Below are positions 27,378 through 35,553 of a DNA stretch of 58,147 nucleotides, one piece after another. A program made the translations under genes and the position numbers. The stretch's first letter is position 1; each line of letters opens with the position of its first letter. The stretch is from Bacteroidales bacterium (GTDB lineage: Bacteria > Bacteroidota > Bacteroidia > Bacteroidales > Paludibacteraceae): contig SUWZ01000016.1 in NCBI GenBank assembly GCA_015061185.1, positions 1-58,147 of the forward strand. The letters run 5' to 3'. The notes beneath the pieces were generated by a model. The model saw only the letters and a program-made list of their open reading frames with translations, had not been told where the DNA came from and ran no database searches.

Positions 27378-29156
27378 ATGGCTACATTCAAAGAATTAGG
27401 ATTATGCGATGAAATCCTACAAGGTATAGAAGAACTTGGGTTTAAAGAACCAATGCCTATACAAGAAAAAGTAACCCCTTATTTATTGGGAGAAGGGAAA
27501 GAAGATTTGGTGGCATTGGCACAAACAGGCACAGGAAAAACAGCCGGCTTTGGCCTGCCTTTACTACAATTAATAGATAATAATACAAACTCAATACAAG
27601 CATTAATTCTTTCTCCCACAAGAGAGTTATGTATACAAATATCTAACGATTTAAAGAATTATGCGAAGTACCTTCCCAAAATGAAGGTAGTACCTGTTTA
27701 TGGAGGAGAAAATATCGTAACACAATTCAAACAACTTGACATACCTCCACAAATATTAGTCGCAACGCCTGGGCGATTGATTGATTTGATTGAACGAAAA
27801 AAAGTTAATCTATCCGGAATCAAATACTTGGTATTAGACGAGGCTGACGAGATGTTGAATATGGGATTTCAAGATGATATTGAGCGTATCTTAGAAGAAA
27901 CTCCGGAAGGAAGACGCACATTATTGTTTTCTGCCACAATGCCTAAAGAGATTGCCAATATTGCAAAAAAATACATGAAAAGCAGTGTTGAAATTGCAAT
28001 TGGCAAAAAAAATTCAGGAACAGAAAATGTAGAACACGTTTACTACATGGTGCAAGCAAAAGATCGCTATAGCGCCCTGAAACGTATTGTTGACATAAAC
28101 CCCAACATCTATGCGATTATCTTCTGCCGCACAAGACAAGAAACAAAAGAAGTGGCAGACAAACTAATGCAAGATGGTTACAATGCAGATGCTCTACATG
28201 GAGATCTTTCACAAGTGCAACGAGACACCGTAATGCAACGTTTTCGGATAAAGAACTTGCAGATTTTGGTAGCAACCGATGTTGCTGCTCGCGGTTTGGA
28301 TGTTAACAACTTGACTCATGTTATCAACTACAATCTTCCTGACGACATTGAAAATTACACTCATAGAAGTGGACGTACCGGACGTGCAGGAAGAAAAGGT
28401 GTCTCTATCTCCATCATCCATTCACGAGAAAAAAGCAAGATCAAGAACATAGAAAAAGTCTTGCATAGAACCTTTGTTCAAGAAAGAGTTCCTAGCGGAT
28501 TGGAGGTATGCCAAAGCCAACTATTCTCATTGATTTCTAAAATAGAAAATGCCGGAGAGGATATTAATCACGAATTGATTGCCCCTTATCTACCGGTAAT
28601 CATGGATCGATTGAAAAATCTAAGCAGAGAAGAATTGATAGTAAATTTTGTCTCTCAAGAATTTAATCGATTCTTAAACTACTATAAAGATGCTGCCGAT
28701 CTTAATATTCCGGAAAAGAAAGAAAAACGAGAAGGGAAAAGAGAAAGAAAAGGAGGAGGTAATTTTACCCGATTAAAAATTAACGTTGGGGAACGAGATG
28801 GCTTCACTCCGAAACGAGTTCTAGGACTGATAAATGACACTACTAACAACAAAAATATAGGCATTCATGACATTGAGATAACCCAAAGATATACTTTCTT
28901 TGATGTTAAAAGTGATTTGGTACGTTCAATGATGAATGCTTTCGAAAAAAGAAAAGAAGAAGGAGTACAGCTCCTAGAAGTATTTAAAGATCGTCGTTCT
29001 CGCCGTTCTAACGAAGATTTTGGACAATCAAAGAAGAAAAAAGGGAGTTCCAAAAACTATGAATATAGAAAAGAGAGTAAGAGACGAAACGAATACAAAG
29101 GTGAATCACAAAAAGAATTCAAAAGAAACAAAGATAATTTCCGTCGAAAAAGATAA
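27378..29156 (+). CDS. DEAD-box ATP-dependent RNA helicase (DeaD/CshA-like)
   Basis: This 592-residue protein has the two RecA domains of a DEAD-box helicase. It carries the Q motif (F-K-E-P-M-P-I-Q), Walker A A-Q-T-G-T-G-K-T at 48-55, P-T-R-E-L, T-P-G-R, D-E-A-D near 155, S-A-T-M-P, D-V-A-A-R-G-L-D and H-R-S-G-R-T-G-R-A-G. Residues about 470-540 look like the DbpA-type RNA-binding domain (I-N-V-G-E-R-D-G-F). The tail of about 50 residues is very basic. It likely unwinds RNA in ribosome assembly or mRNA decay, often in cold adaptation. The YigZ gene starts three bases after its stop, so they share a transcript. Confidence 0.93.
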   Translation: MATFKELGLCDEILQGIEELGFKEPMPIQEKVTPYLLGEGKEDLVALAQTGTGKTAGFGLPLLQLIDNNTNSIQALILSPTRELCIQISNDLKNYAKYLPKMKVVPVYGGENIVTQFKQLDIPPQILVATPGRLIDLIERKKVNLSGIKYLVLDEADEMLNMGFQDDIERILEETPEGRRTLLFSATMPKEIANIAKKYMKSSVEIAIGKKNSGTENVEHVYYMVQAKDRYSALKRIVDINPNIYAIIFCRTRQETKEVADKLMQDGYNADALHGDLSQVQRDTVMQRFRIKNLQILVATDVAARGLDVNNLTHVINYNLPDDIENYTHRSGRTGRAGRKGVSISIIHSREKSKIKNIEKVLHRTFVQERVPSGLEVCQSQLFSLISKIENAGEDINHELIAPYLPVIMDRLKNLSREELIVNFVSQEFNRFLNYYKDAADLNIPEKKEKREGKRERKGGGNFTRLKINVGERDGFTPKRVLGLINDTTNNKNIGIHDIEITQRYTFFDVKSDLVRSMMNAFEKRKEEGVQLLEVFKDRRSRRSNEDFGQSKKKKGSSKNYEYRKESKRRNEYKGESQKEFKRNKDNFRRKR

Positions 29157-29159
29157 TTT

Positions 29160-29765
29160 ATGGAGGATACCTACCTAACACTATCAACGACATCTGAAGG
29201 ATTGTATAAAGAAAAAGGGAGCAAATTTCTCGCTTTTGCAATCCCCGTTTCGTCGGTATCCGAAATAAAGTCAATTTTAGAAGAAAAACGGAAAGAATTT
29301 TACGATGCCAGACATGTGTGTTATGCCTACATTATCGGAACTGAGAGACAAGAAAGCAGATCTAACGACGACGGCGAACCGTCCGGAACAGCAGGTAAAC
29401 CAATCCTAGGTTCATTACTCTCCAAACAACTGACCAACGTACTTATTGTCGTTGTCCGTTATTTTGGAGGGACCAAATTAGGAACATCCGGACTAATAAA
29501 TGCTTACAAAGAGGCAAGTTTTGACGCTATAGCAAACAATGATATTGTAGAAAGAAAAATTGAAGTTCCTATTGAAATCTACTTTGATTATATTTGTATG
29601 AACGATGTTATGCGGATTATAAAAGATATGGGACCAACTATCCTACAACAAGACTTCGATAATCAATGTCACATACTTCTTACCATTAGGAAAAGAGACT
29701 ACCCTCTCATTTATTCAAAATTCAGAGACATCGATGGCGTAACAATAAAAGATGAAAAACAATAA
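29160..29765 (+). CDS. YigZ/IMPACT family protein (UPF0029)
   Basis: This 201-residue protein has an N-terminal IMPACT/UPF0029 domain and a C-terminal DUF1949-like ferredoxin fold. Signatures are K-G-S-K-F-L-A-F-A near residue 20, D-A-R-H-V-C-Y-A-Y, S-N-D-D-G-E-P-S-G-T-A-G-K-P-I-L, and V-V-R-Y-F-G-G-T-K-L-G-T-S-G-L near 105-121. Length is normal. Bacterial members are widespread and probably act in translation or nucleic-acid regulation, but the exact function is not settled. It follows the DEAD-box helicase by three bases. Confidence 0.93.
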   Translation: MEDTYLTLSTTSEGLYKEKGSKFLAFAIPVSSVSEIKSILEEKRKEFYDARHVCYAYIIGTERQESRSNDDGEPSGTAGKPILGSLLSKQLTNVLIVVVRYFGGTKLGTSGLINAYKEASFDAIANNDIVERKIEVPIEIYFDYICMNDVMRIIKDMGPTILQQDFDNQCHILLTIRKRDYPLIYSKFRDIDGVTIKDEKQ

Positions 29766-29813
29766 AACTTATAAACAACCCATACAAAACCTACAAAATA
29801 TGTCTTTTTTTTG

Positions 29814-29821
29814 TATCTTTG
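29814..29821 (+). promoter_or_regulatory. -7 promoter element for the GT4 gene
   Basis: TATCTTTG at 29814-29821 is an exact -7 match. It lies 49 bases after the YigZ stop and about 125 bases before the GT4 start codon. No TTG is seen at the right spacing. Confidence 0.5.
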
Positions 29822-29856
29822 TCAGGATTATTAGGTTGTTCAAGAAAGATGATTGA

Positions 29857-29920
29857 CTATTCTTATTTAAAAGCTAATTTCTCAAACATAAGTTTATGAT
29901 TTTAGACTAAATAAGAATAG
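29857..29920 (+). promoter_or_regulatory. Long inverted repeat in the GT4 leader
   Basis: Perfect 13-base arms CTATTCTTATTTA (29857-29869) and TAAATAAGAATAG (29908-29920) enclose 38 bases between the -7 element and the start codon at 29946. It would fold in the mRNA leader. The arms are flanked by short direct repeats of GATGATTG. Confidence 0.45.
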
Positions 29921-29945
29921 ATGATTGGTTATAATAACAGAAACA

Positions 29946-31067
29946 ATGGACCCAAAGAAGGTATTACATATTTCGAAATATTTTCCACCTTACAAAGGTG
30001 GCATTGAGGATATATGCAAAAGTATTGTTGATAGTTTGCCAGAATACAAAAATTTTGTATTCTGCTACAACGATGATTTGGAAGATAGCCACACAAATGA
30101 AAACGGGATAGAAATTCTCCGTGTCAGTACTTATCTCACTATATTTAGTCAGCCTATTGCCCCTTTCTACAAATACAAATTAAAGAAAGTAATAGAGAGT
30201 TTTCAACCTGATATAATTCATTTACATCTTCCGAATCCATACGCCGCTTACACCATTAGCACGTTGAAGGATAAAAAGACAAAACTTATCGTTCATTGGC
30301 ATTCTGATATTGTTAACCAAAAATTGATATATCCTCTATTTTCGTCTCTTGAAAAACGAATTTTAACTCTGGCAGATTGTGTTTTTGTTACGAGTCCGAA
30401 TTACCTTGAGAATTCGGTTCCACTTAAACCTTTTAAAGAAAAATGCGCTATTGTTCCTAATGGTATATACGAATCAAAAATAAAATATATCCCTAACGAC
30501 ACAACAATAAAGAACATCAAGGATTTAAGTCAGGGGAAAAAGATTGTATTTTTCATGGGTCGTCACGTTGCCTATAAGGGAATTAATTACTTAATTGAGG
30601 CTGAGCGACACATAAAGTCTGACTGCGTAATTTTTATAGCAGGGAAAGGACCGCTGACAGAGAAACTAAAAAAACAAAATAAATCATCTCGCATTTTCTT
30701 TTTAGGCGAGATTGCTGATTCTGAAATCGGCTGTTACATGAATGCTGCAAAGATATTTGCATTCCCATCCATTACAAAAAACGAAGCTTTTGGTGTTGTC
30801 TTGGCAGAAGCTATGTACTCTTATCTTCCAGCCATTACATTTACAATAGAGGGTTCCGGAGTAAATTGGGTAAATTTGAATAATGTAACAGGTATTGAGG
30901 TTCCTAATAAAGACTATAAAGCATTTGCTAAAGCCATAGACAAGTTATTATCAGACGAAGAATTACGTAATCAAATGGCTCAAAATGCTCACGACCGCAT
31001 CGAAAACAACTTCACAACAAAAAAGATTGCAGAAATCGTAAATGAAGAGTATAAAAAATTACTATAA
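29946..31067 (+). CDS. Family 4 glycosyltransferase
   Basis: The start is set at the ATG at 29946, because the longer frame begins with a TTG. The 373-residue GT-B protein has the N-terminal K-Y-F-P-P-Y-K-G-G-I loop of GT4 enzymes, an H-W-H-S-D motif near residue 120, V-P-N-G-I at the inter-domain hinge, and the donor-binding stretch N-E-A-F-G-V-V-L-A-E-A-M-Y. It is predicted to transfer a sugar from an activated nucleotide donor to a growing glycan on the cytoplasmic face. Acceptor and sugar cannot be told. It faces three GT2 genes on the opposite strand and probably serves the same surface glycan. Confidence 0.88.
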   Translation: MDPKKVLHISKYFPPYKGGIEDICKSIVDSLPEYKNFVFCYNDDLEDSHTNENGIEILRVSTYLTIFSQPIAPFYKYKLKKVIESFQPDIIHLHLPNPYAAYTISTLKDKKTKLIVHWHSDIVNQKLIYPLFSSLEKRILTLADCVFVTSPNYLENSVPLKPFKEKCAIVPNGIYESKIKYIPNDTTIKNIKDLSQGKKIVFFMGRHVAYKGINYLIEAERHIKSDCVIFIAGKGPLTEKLKKQNKSSRIFFLGEIADSEIGCYMNAAKIFAFPSITKNEAFGVVLAEAMYSYLPAITFTIEGSGVNWVNLNNVTGIEVPNKDYKAFAKAIDKLLSDEELRNQMAQNAHDRIENNFTTKKIAEIVNEEYKKLL

Positions 31068-31096
31068 TTACTTTCTTGACATCTTCTATAAATTAA

Positions 31097-31225
31097 AGAA
31101 AACGCTTAAAAGACTCGTTGGTGGAATTTATTGACCCTATTGAGGAAAAATATAGCGGATATGAAATAAGGAGAATGCGATTCGCCCCAACTGCAATTGC
31201 CGAAATTAATATGGACAGGTTCTAA
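31097..31225 (+). pseudogene. Possible remnant of a coding sequence
   Basis: A frame without stops from 31097 to a TAA at 31223-31225 encodes about 42 residues that look protein-like: I-D-P-I-E-E-K-Y-S-G-Y-E-I and M-R-F-A-P-T-A-I-A-E-I. It lacks an ATG at a sensible place and no family was recognised. The codon pattern and amino-acid mix are unlike random AT-rich spacer. Its stop lies inside repeat copy F. Confidence 0.3.
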
Positions 31226-31249
31226 AAATTTGGTCAAAATGATTTTGAA
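31221..31249 (+). repeat. 29-base dispersed repeat, copy F
   Basis: This 29-base stretch matches 33846-33874 at 27 of 29 positions, differing at the 14th and 18th bases (T/A and A/G). The two copies lie on either side of the three GT2 genes in the same orientation. The core CAAAATGAnTTT also resembles the palindromic family seen near 19191 and 22401. Confidence 0.55.
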
Positions 31250-31309
31250 GAGCAATTAATGAACTTTGTATATAAGTTGCATATAACAAAAATATATAAC
31301 TTGATACTT

Positions 31310-32170
31310 TCAATAAAAAAGAGCTTTAAACGTATGAATAAAGAACTTTCGTTCTGTTTTTCTGAAAATCTGAGTAAAACATTGTCCTAACGTTCTAAGT
31401 TTAAAAGTTATTAAAACCCAAACATTGGTTTTATGAGCCCACAACGCTCTTGCTTTTAAATATTGGACGTAACGATCCTCCCCCATCGGATTATATGATT
31501 GAGCAATAGACAAATTATGCCTAAGTTGGGAATTTAAAACTTGTACTTTATACCCGACCTGATACAACCGAAAAAAATACCAATAATCTAAAAAGTCAAG
31601 AGGGAATTCAGCAGAGAAACCGCCAATATCTTTTATTGCTTTTGTATTTAATACTGTAGCTGAATTTATACCACTTAAATATTCAAAATTCTTCAAGTCT
31701 CTATCTTCTACTCTATAAGATCTTAGTCGTCCAAATGGTCCTGAAAATTTGGTTATGACCACAGGAGATATCTGTTTATCTCCATCGTCTATAATTGGTA
31801 ATAATGCTCCTGTATCAGATGTTACTTGATGAATTTTTTGAGACAACTCAATAAAATATTCACTACTCAAAAATGTATCTTGATCTAACAGAAGTAACCA
31901 TTTAATATTATTATTAATTGCCTCATTTAAAGCATAATTATATGCCCCCGTCAGCATTTTATTTTCAGGAGCATTGACCACAGAATATGAATCATCACAT
32001 GGAATTTTAATGGTTTGGCAATTATTATAAATTAAGATTTGATATGGATGAGATAGATAATGAATATTTTGACATAAAGATTTATAACTTAAACTATCTT
32101 CTAATCTACAGTTGTATAAAACAAGAAGAATCAAAATCGAAATATTATTGGCATTCATTATCAATCTCAT
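31310..32170 (-). CDS. Family 2 glycosyltransferase (rhamnosyltransferase-like)
   Basis: This 286-residue GT-A protein has an N-terminal strand-loop start (L-I-L-L-V-L-Y-N-C) in place of the usual S-V-V-x-x-Y-N. It then has the acceptor region W-L-L-L-L-D-Q-D-T-F with the D-x-D-like metal motif near residue 110, F-E-Y-L-S-G-I-N-S-A, and F-L-D-Y-W-Y-F-F-R near 210. D-Q-D-T-F-L is typical of rhamnosyltransferase-type GT2 proteins. An alternative start lies at 32158. It follows two other GT2 genes on the same strand by 49 bases. Sugar specificity is a guess from the family. Confidence 0.83.
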   Translation of the reverse strand: MRLIMNANNISILILLVLYNCRLEDSLSYKSLCQNIHYLSHPYQILIYNNCQTIKIPCDDSYSVVNAPENKMLTGAYNYALNEAINNNIKWLLLLDQDTFLSSEYFIELSQKIHQVTSDTGALLPIIDDGDKQISPVVITKFSGPFGRLRSYRVEDRDLKNFEYLSGINSATVLNTKAIKDIGGFSAEFPLDFLDYWYFFRLYQVGYKVQVLNSQLRHNLSIAQSYNPMGEDRYVQYLKARALWAHKTNVWVLITFKLRTLGQCFTQIFRKTERKFFIHTFKALFY

Positions 32171-32219
32171 TTATTAAATTTATATACATAAAAAAATCAA
32201 AAACTCCACTTTCAACATC

Positions 32220-32957
32220 CTAATCTACTGATTTATTCAACGTACGACAAAGAAATTCAAAAAGGATGCGGAAACGATAATAAAATTTAAGCGGCAAAGA
32301 CAAGGAACTTTTTTTAGAACTTGATGACAAATTGCCATCATGCCTGCGATAAAGCATAGTAGGAGATGTGATAAGCCTCACCTTACCAAACCTTTCAGCC
32401 AACAATCCCAACCAAATATCATGTGGTACCAACGATTTTGGGAAAGGCAATGCCGAAGATTTATTTAACAAGCTCCGCTTAAATGCCATACAACAACCCA
32501 AGTATGAATTATTTATCAAGTTATAAACAATTCCTGTGCGAGATTTATTCAACTTAAAATAGGATGGATATAATTCATTTAATTGAGAATCAACAACTTT
32601 ACAATCTGACAATACTAAATCACAATCTGCCAAAGCAGTCATAAACATAGCGATTTTCCCGTCTAACCAAACATCATCTTGGTCAGAAAAAAAAATAACT
32701 TCACCTCGACTATTATTTATTGCATTTTCAAAATTATGTGTTGCATAATCAAATGAATATTTCTGCTTGCGCTTACTATGATGAAAAACCTTAATTCGGG
32801 GATCATTGAATTCTTGAAGAATAGTCAAAGTCAAATCGGTTGAACCATCGTCAGAAACAACCACTTCATCATCATCTCCCAATTGCTTTAAAATTGATGT
32901 CAACTGCTCTTTCAGAAATGATTCTCCATTGTACGTAGCCAAACAAACTGATATCAT
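32220..32957 (-). CDS. Family 2 glycosyltransferase
   Basis: This 245-residue GT-A protein begins I-S-V-C-L-A-T-Y-N-G-E-S-F-L. It has V-V-S-D-D-G-S-T-D near residue 35 for nucleotide binding, and F-F-S-D-Q-D-D-V-W near residue 90 for the metal. It is a close paralogue of the GT2 protein at 53679 (same opening and D-Q-D-D-V-W motif), so the two may add similar residues. The start codon overlaps the stop of the upstream GT2 gene by four bases (32954-32957), indicating translational coupling. Confidence 0.88.
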   Translation of the reverse strand: MISVCLATYNGESFLKEQLTSILKQLGDDDEVVVSDDGSTDLTLTILQEFNDPRIKVFHHSKRKQKYSFDYATHNFENAINNSRGEVIFFSDQDDVWLDGKIAMFMTALADCDLVLSDCKVVDSQLNELYPSYFKLNKSRTGIVYNLINNSYLGCCMAFKRSLLNKSSALPFPKSLVPHDIWLGLLAERFGKVRLITSPTMLYRRHDGNLSSSSKKSSLSLPLKFYYRFRILFEFLCRTLNKSVD

Positions 32958-33772
32958 AAACTTAAAATTGTTCTGATTTTATAAAAAAGATACTTAAAAA
33001 CAGAGCCATATCCTATCTGTTTCAACATTCTCCATTGTAAACGATTTTCTTGAACAACAGATTGTATCTGAACTATTTTTTCCTTAAACACATTCTTTTG
33101 TTCAATCGCACCTACCACATTATTTGCATGCTGACGATACATAATAGTCGGTTGTGACAGAGACCTAATTTCACCTCCATTTTTTAGCACTTTTAAAGCA
33201 ATCCATGCATCATGCATTCTTGTTTCGGGCAGGAAAGGGAGCGAGCAATTAACAGCTAATCTATTAATCATCATTGCACAACCGGTCACATAATTTTTCA
33301 CTCCTAAAAAATTAAAATCATGTTGTGCAATATTAATATTGGAATACTCCCAAAACGAGTTAGAAATTATATTTAAATCTGCATCAACTACAAGCAAATC
33401 AGAATGAACCAAAAGTGGCTTCCTCGGAAAATTTCGTTCCTCATCCAACATACAAGAATATAAAATATCCACCTTCTTAGGCAACCATACATCATCTTGA
33501 TCACAAAATAGCAGATAAGGAGCTGACGAAGATTTCAATAACAATTCAAACGAAGAGATAACACCCACATTCTCTTTCGAAGGTAAAAGCGTAATTCGAC
33601 TATCTTTTGAAATATAATCTTGAATAACACTCATAGTGCCATCAGAAGAACCATCATCTCTAATTAACAAATTCCAATCTTGGTATGTTTGAGCAAGTAT
33701 AGAATCTAACAACGCACCAAGATAACGCTCTCCATTATAGGTTGACAATAATATTTGGACATTCATTTTCAA
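32954..33772 (-). CDS. Family 2 glycosyltransferase
   Basis: This 272-residue GT-A protein begins V-Q-I-L-L-S-T-Y-N-G-E-R-Y-L. It has L-I-R-D-D-G-S-S-D near residue 40 and L-F-C-D-Q-D-D-V-W near 95, both intact. The C-terminal part carries M-H-D-A-W-I-A-L-K. It is the first gene of the three-gene minus-strand GT2 set. Its stop overlaps the next start (ATGA). A 29-base repeat lies about 75 bases upstream of its start. Confidence 0.88.
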   Translation of the reverse strand: MKMNVQILLSTYNGERYLGALLDSILAQTYQDWNLLIRDDGSSDGTMSVIQDYISKDSRITLLPSKENVGVISSFELLLKSSSAPYLLFCDQDDVWLPKKVDILYSCMLDEERNFPRKPLLVHSDLLVVDADLNIISNSFWEYSNINIAQHDFNFLGVKNYVTGCAMMINRLAVNCSLPFLPETRMHDAWIALKVLKNGGEIRSLSQPTIMYRQHANNVVGAIEQKNVFKEKIVQIQSVVQENRLQWRMLKQIGYGSVFKYLFYKIRTILSL

Positions 33773-33845
33773 CTTCAGTATTTAATCAAGATAGCATCCA
33801 CAATAAAAAATACATCTTTTTTCATAGATTAGAAATAAGATAATA

Positions 33846-33874
33846 TCTAAAAATTTGGACAAGATGATTTTGAA
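33846..33874 (+). repeat. 29-base dispersed repeat, copy E
   Basis: It matches copy F (31221-31249) at 27 of 29 bases in the same orientation. The pair brackets the GT2 trio at 31310-33772. Confidence 0.55.
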
Positions 33875-33936
33875 AGTTATTTTGTTTAGATTGTTTATAT
33901 TTGCGAACACGATGCTAAAATCGGTACAGAGCGAAT

Positions 33937-34047
33937 ATGAGCAAGATAGTCAAAATACGTTCAAAAAGCACCAAAAAAGATTTAAGAATAAAAAAATCAC
34001 AAAAAGCAATTTTAATGAGGTTCTCTCAAATTCTTTCCACAAAGTAA
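33937..34047 (+). CDS. Possible small basic peptide (36 residues)
   Basis: A short frame begins M-S-K-I-V-K-I-R-S-K and is very rich in lysine and arginine. A TATATTTG -7-like element lies 33 bases upstream (33896-33903). The beginning resembles the orphan stretch I-I-K-I-R-S-K at 23758-23778. No family is known to me. A longer frame across it (33855-34151) runs into the tRNA and is not credible. This could equally be non-coding. Confidence 0.25.
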   Translation: MSKIVKIRSKSTKKDLRIKKSQKAILMRFSQILSTK

Positions 34048-34092
34048 GTAAAAAAAAAACTAATTTTAAAATTAATATTCAAAAGTGTTTTG

Positions 34093-34100
34093 TATCTTTG
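34093..34100 (+). promoter_or_regulatory. -7 promoter element of the tRNA-Thr gene
   Basis: TATCTTTG at 34093-34100 ends 13 bases before the tRNA's first base, the right spacing for a short 5' leader. No TTG at -33 is visible. Confidence 0.6.
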
Positions 34101-34113
34101 CATCATAATATCA

Positions 34114-34186
34114 GCCGCTATAGCTCAGTTGGTAGAGCACCGCATTCGTAATGCGTAGGTCGCGAGTTCGAGTCTCGCTATCGGCT
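34114..34186 (+). tRNA. tRNA-Thr (anticodon CGU)
   Basis: A 73-base cloverleaf is readable: D arm with A-G-C-T-C-A-G-T-T-G-G-T-A-G-A-G-C, anticodon loop TTCGTAA giving anticodon CGT (reads ACG), and T arm GCGAG TTCGAGT CTCGC. CCA is not encoded. Pairing is imperfect at acceptor position 5-68 (C with T) and at 27-43 (C with T). It has a proper promoter element and a terminator, so it is probably functional. Confidence 0.93.
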
Positions 34187-34190
34187 CAAA

Positions 34191-34237
34191 AAAAACGATG
34201 CTCCAAAATAGTTTAAAACTATCGAAGCATCGTTTTT
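34191..34237. terminator. Bidirectional terminator between tRNA-Thr and rimO
   Basis: Arms AAAAACGATGCT (34191-34202) and AGCATCGTTTTT (34226-34237), with a further inner palindrome, form a strong stem with A/T tracts on both sides. It lies just after the plus-strand tRNA and just after the minus-strand rimO stop. Confidence 0.8.
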
Positions 34238-34250
34238 TACTTTGATCAAT

Positions 34251-35543
34251 TTAGAGTACCTCCCCCATCAACTCAAATGCCTCTGCATCAACAATTTTCA
34301 CCTCGTAAAATTCACCAATATTCAATATTTTGTGTTTAGAAATTAACACTTCCGGATCTACCTCAGGCGAATCAAATTCTGTTCTACCCACATAACAATC
34401 CCCCTCTTCCCTATCAATTATAACACGCAAAACAGACCCTATCTTAGCTCTATTTAACTCTTCGGAAATTTGTTGTTGAATTTCCATAAGTTGGTCAACT
34501 CTAGCTTGCTTCACCTCAAAAGGGATATCATCATAATAATGAAGAGCCGAATAGGTTCCTTCTTCTTCTGAATAAGGGAAAGCCCCCATACGTTCAAACC
34601 TCATCGTTTTTACAAAATTCATCAAAGCCTCAAAATCAGCTTCACTCTCACCAGGGAACCCTGTCAACAAAGTGGTTCTCAAATGAATCCCCGGCACCTC
34701 ATCTCGAATACGTCTAATAAGTTCTATGGTCTCTTTTGAAGAAACATTTCTACGCATTCTCTGTAAAACCGGATCACTCACATGTTGCAGAGCTATATCA
34801 AGATAATTACAAACATTATCACGCTCTCTAATTACACGCAGAATATCATAAGGGAACTTTGCAGGATAAGCATAATGTAGGCGAATCCACTGCACCCCAG
34901 GCACTTCTGAAATTTTCTCAATCAATTCTGCTAAGCGAAACTCACCATACAAATCTTTCCCATAATAAGATAAATCTTGAGCAATAACTTGGAACTCCTT
35001 TACACCTTGCAGAACCAACCATTCAACTTCAGAAACAATCTCCTCCATAGGACGAGACTGATGCTTTCCCGTTATAATAGGAATGGCACAATAAGCACAA
35101 TGGCGGTTACACCCTTCAGAAATTTTCAAATACGCAAAATGAGAAGGCGTAGTAATAGTTCGATGCAATGCAAACTCTTGTTGAAACGATTTTCCCAAAT
35201 CAGTGACAATCTCATTCCAAGAAAACTTGCCATAAAACTTATCAACTTCAGGAATTTCGGATGGCAAATCATCAATATATCTACCTGATAAACATCCCAT
35301 CACAAATAGCCTTTTAATTTGTTTTGATTGTTTCAAAGAGGCCAATTCGAGGATTACGTTGATGGATTCTTCCTTGGCATCACCAATAAACCCACAAGTA
35401 TTAACAATTGCAATATCGCACTGAATACGTTCAGGGTCATGTCGAACAATGTAGCCACACAACTCCAATTGTCGACTCAATTTTTCAGAATCAACAAGAT
35501 TTTTCGAACAACCAAGATTAATTATATCTATCCTATTTCCCAT
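34251..35543 (-). CDS. rimO: Ribosomal protein S12 methylthiotransferase RimO
   Basis: This 430-residue radical-SAM enzyme adds a methylthio group to an aspartate of ribosomal protein S12. The N-terminal iron-sulfur cluster cysteines are C12 (N-L-G-C-S-K-N-L-V-D-S-E), C50 and C84. The radical-SAM cluster is C145-x3-C149-x2-C152 in E-G-C-N-R-H-C-A-Y-C-A-I-P. The N-L-V-D-S-E motif and length separate RimO from the tRNA-modifying MiaB/MtaB relatives. A C-terminal TRAM domain is present (about 365-430). It begins 10 bases after the ftsY stop, forming an ftsY-rimO operon. Confidence 0.93.
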   Translation of the reverse strand: MGNRIDIINLGCSKNLVDSEKLSRQLELCGYIVRHDPERIQCDIAIVNTCGFIGDAKEESINVILELASLKQSKQIKRLFVMGCLSGRYIDDLPSEIPEVDKFYGKFSWNEIVTDLGKSFQQEFALHRTITTPSHFAYLKISEGCNRHCAYCAIPIITGKHQSRPMEEIVSEVEWLVLQGVKEFQVIAQDLSYYGKDLYGEFRLAELIEKISEVPGVQWIRLHYAYPAKFPYDILRVIRERDNVCNYLDIALQHVSDPVLQRMRRNVSSKETIELIRRIRDEVPGIHLRTTLLTGFPGESEADFEALMNFVKTMRFERMGAFPYSEEEGTYSALHYYDDIPFEVKQARVDQLMEIQQQISEELNRAKIGSVLRVIIDREEGDCYVGRTEFDSPEVDPEVLISKHKILNIGEFYEVKIVDAEAFELMGEVL

Positions 35544-35553
35544 GTTTCAAATC

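Larger units (their letters stand above)
33773..34113. other. Intergenic region with repeat copy E, a possible small ORF and the tRNA promoter element
   Basis: This region holds repeat copy E (33846-33874), a TATATTTG element (33896-33903), a possible 36-codon basic ORF (33937-34047) and the tRNA promoter element (34093-34100). Nothing else was recognised. Confidence 0.45.

Noticed and set aside
33855-34151. 98-codon plus-strand frame ending Y-S-S-V-G-R-A-P-H-S
   Set aside because: The tail is the translation of a tRNA; the frame runs through the tRNA-Thr promoter and gene, so it is not a protein.
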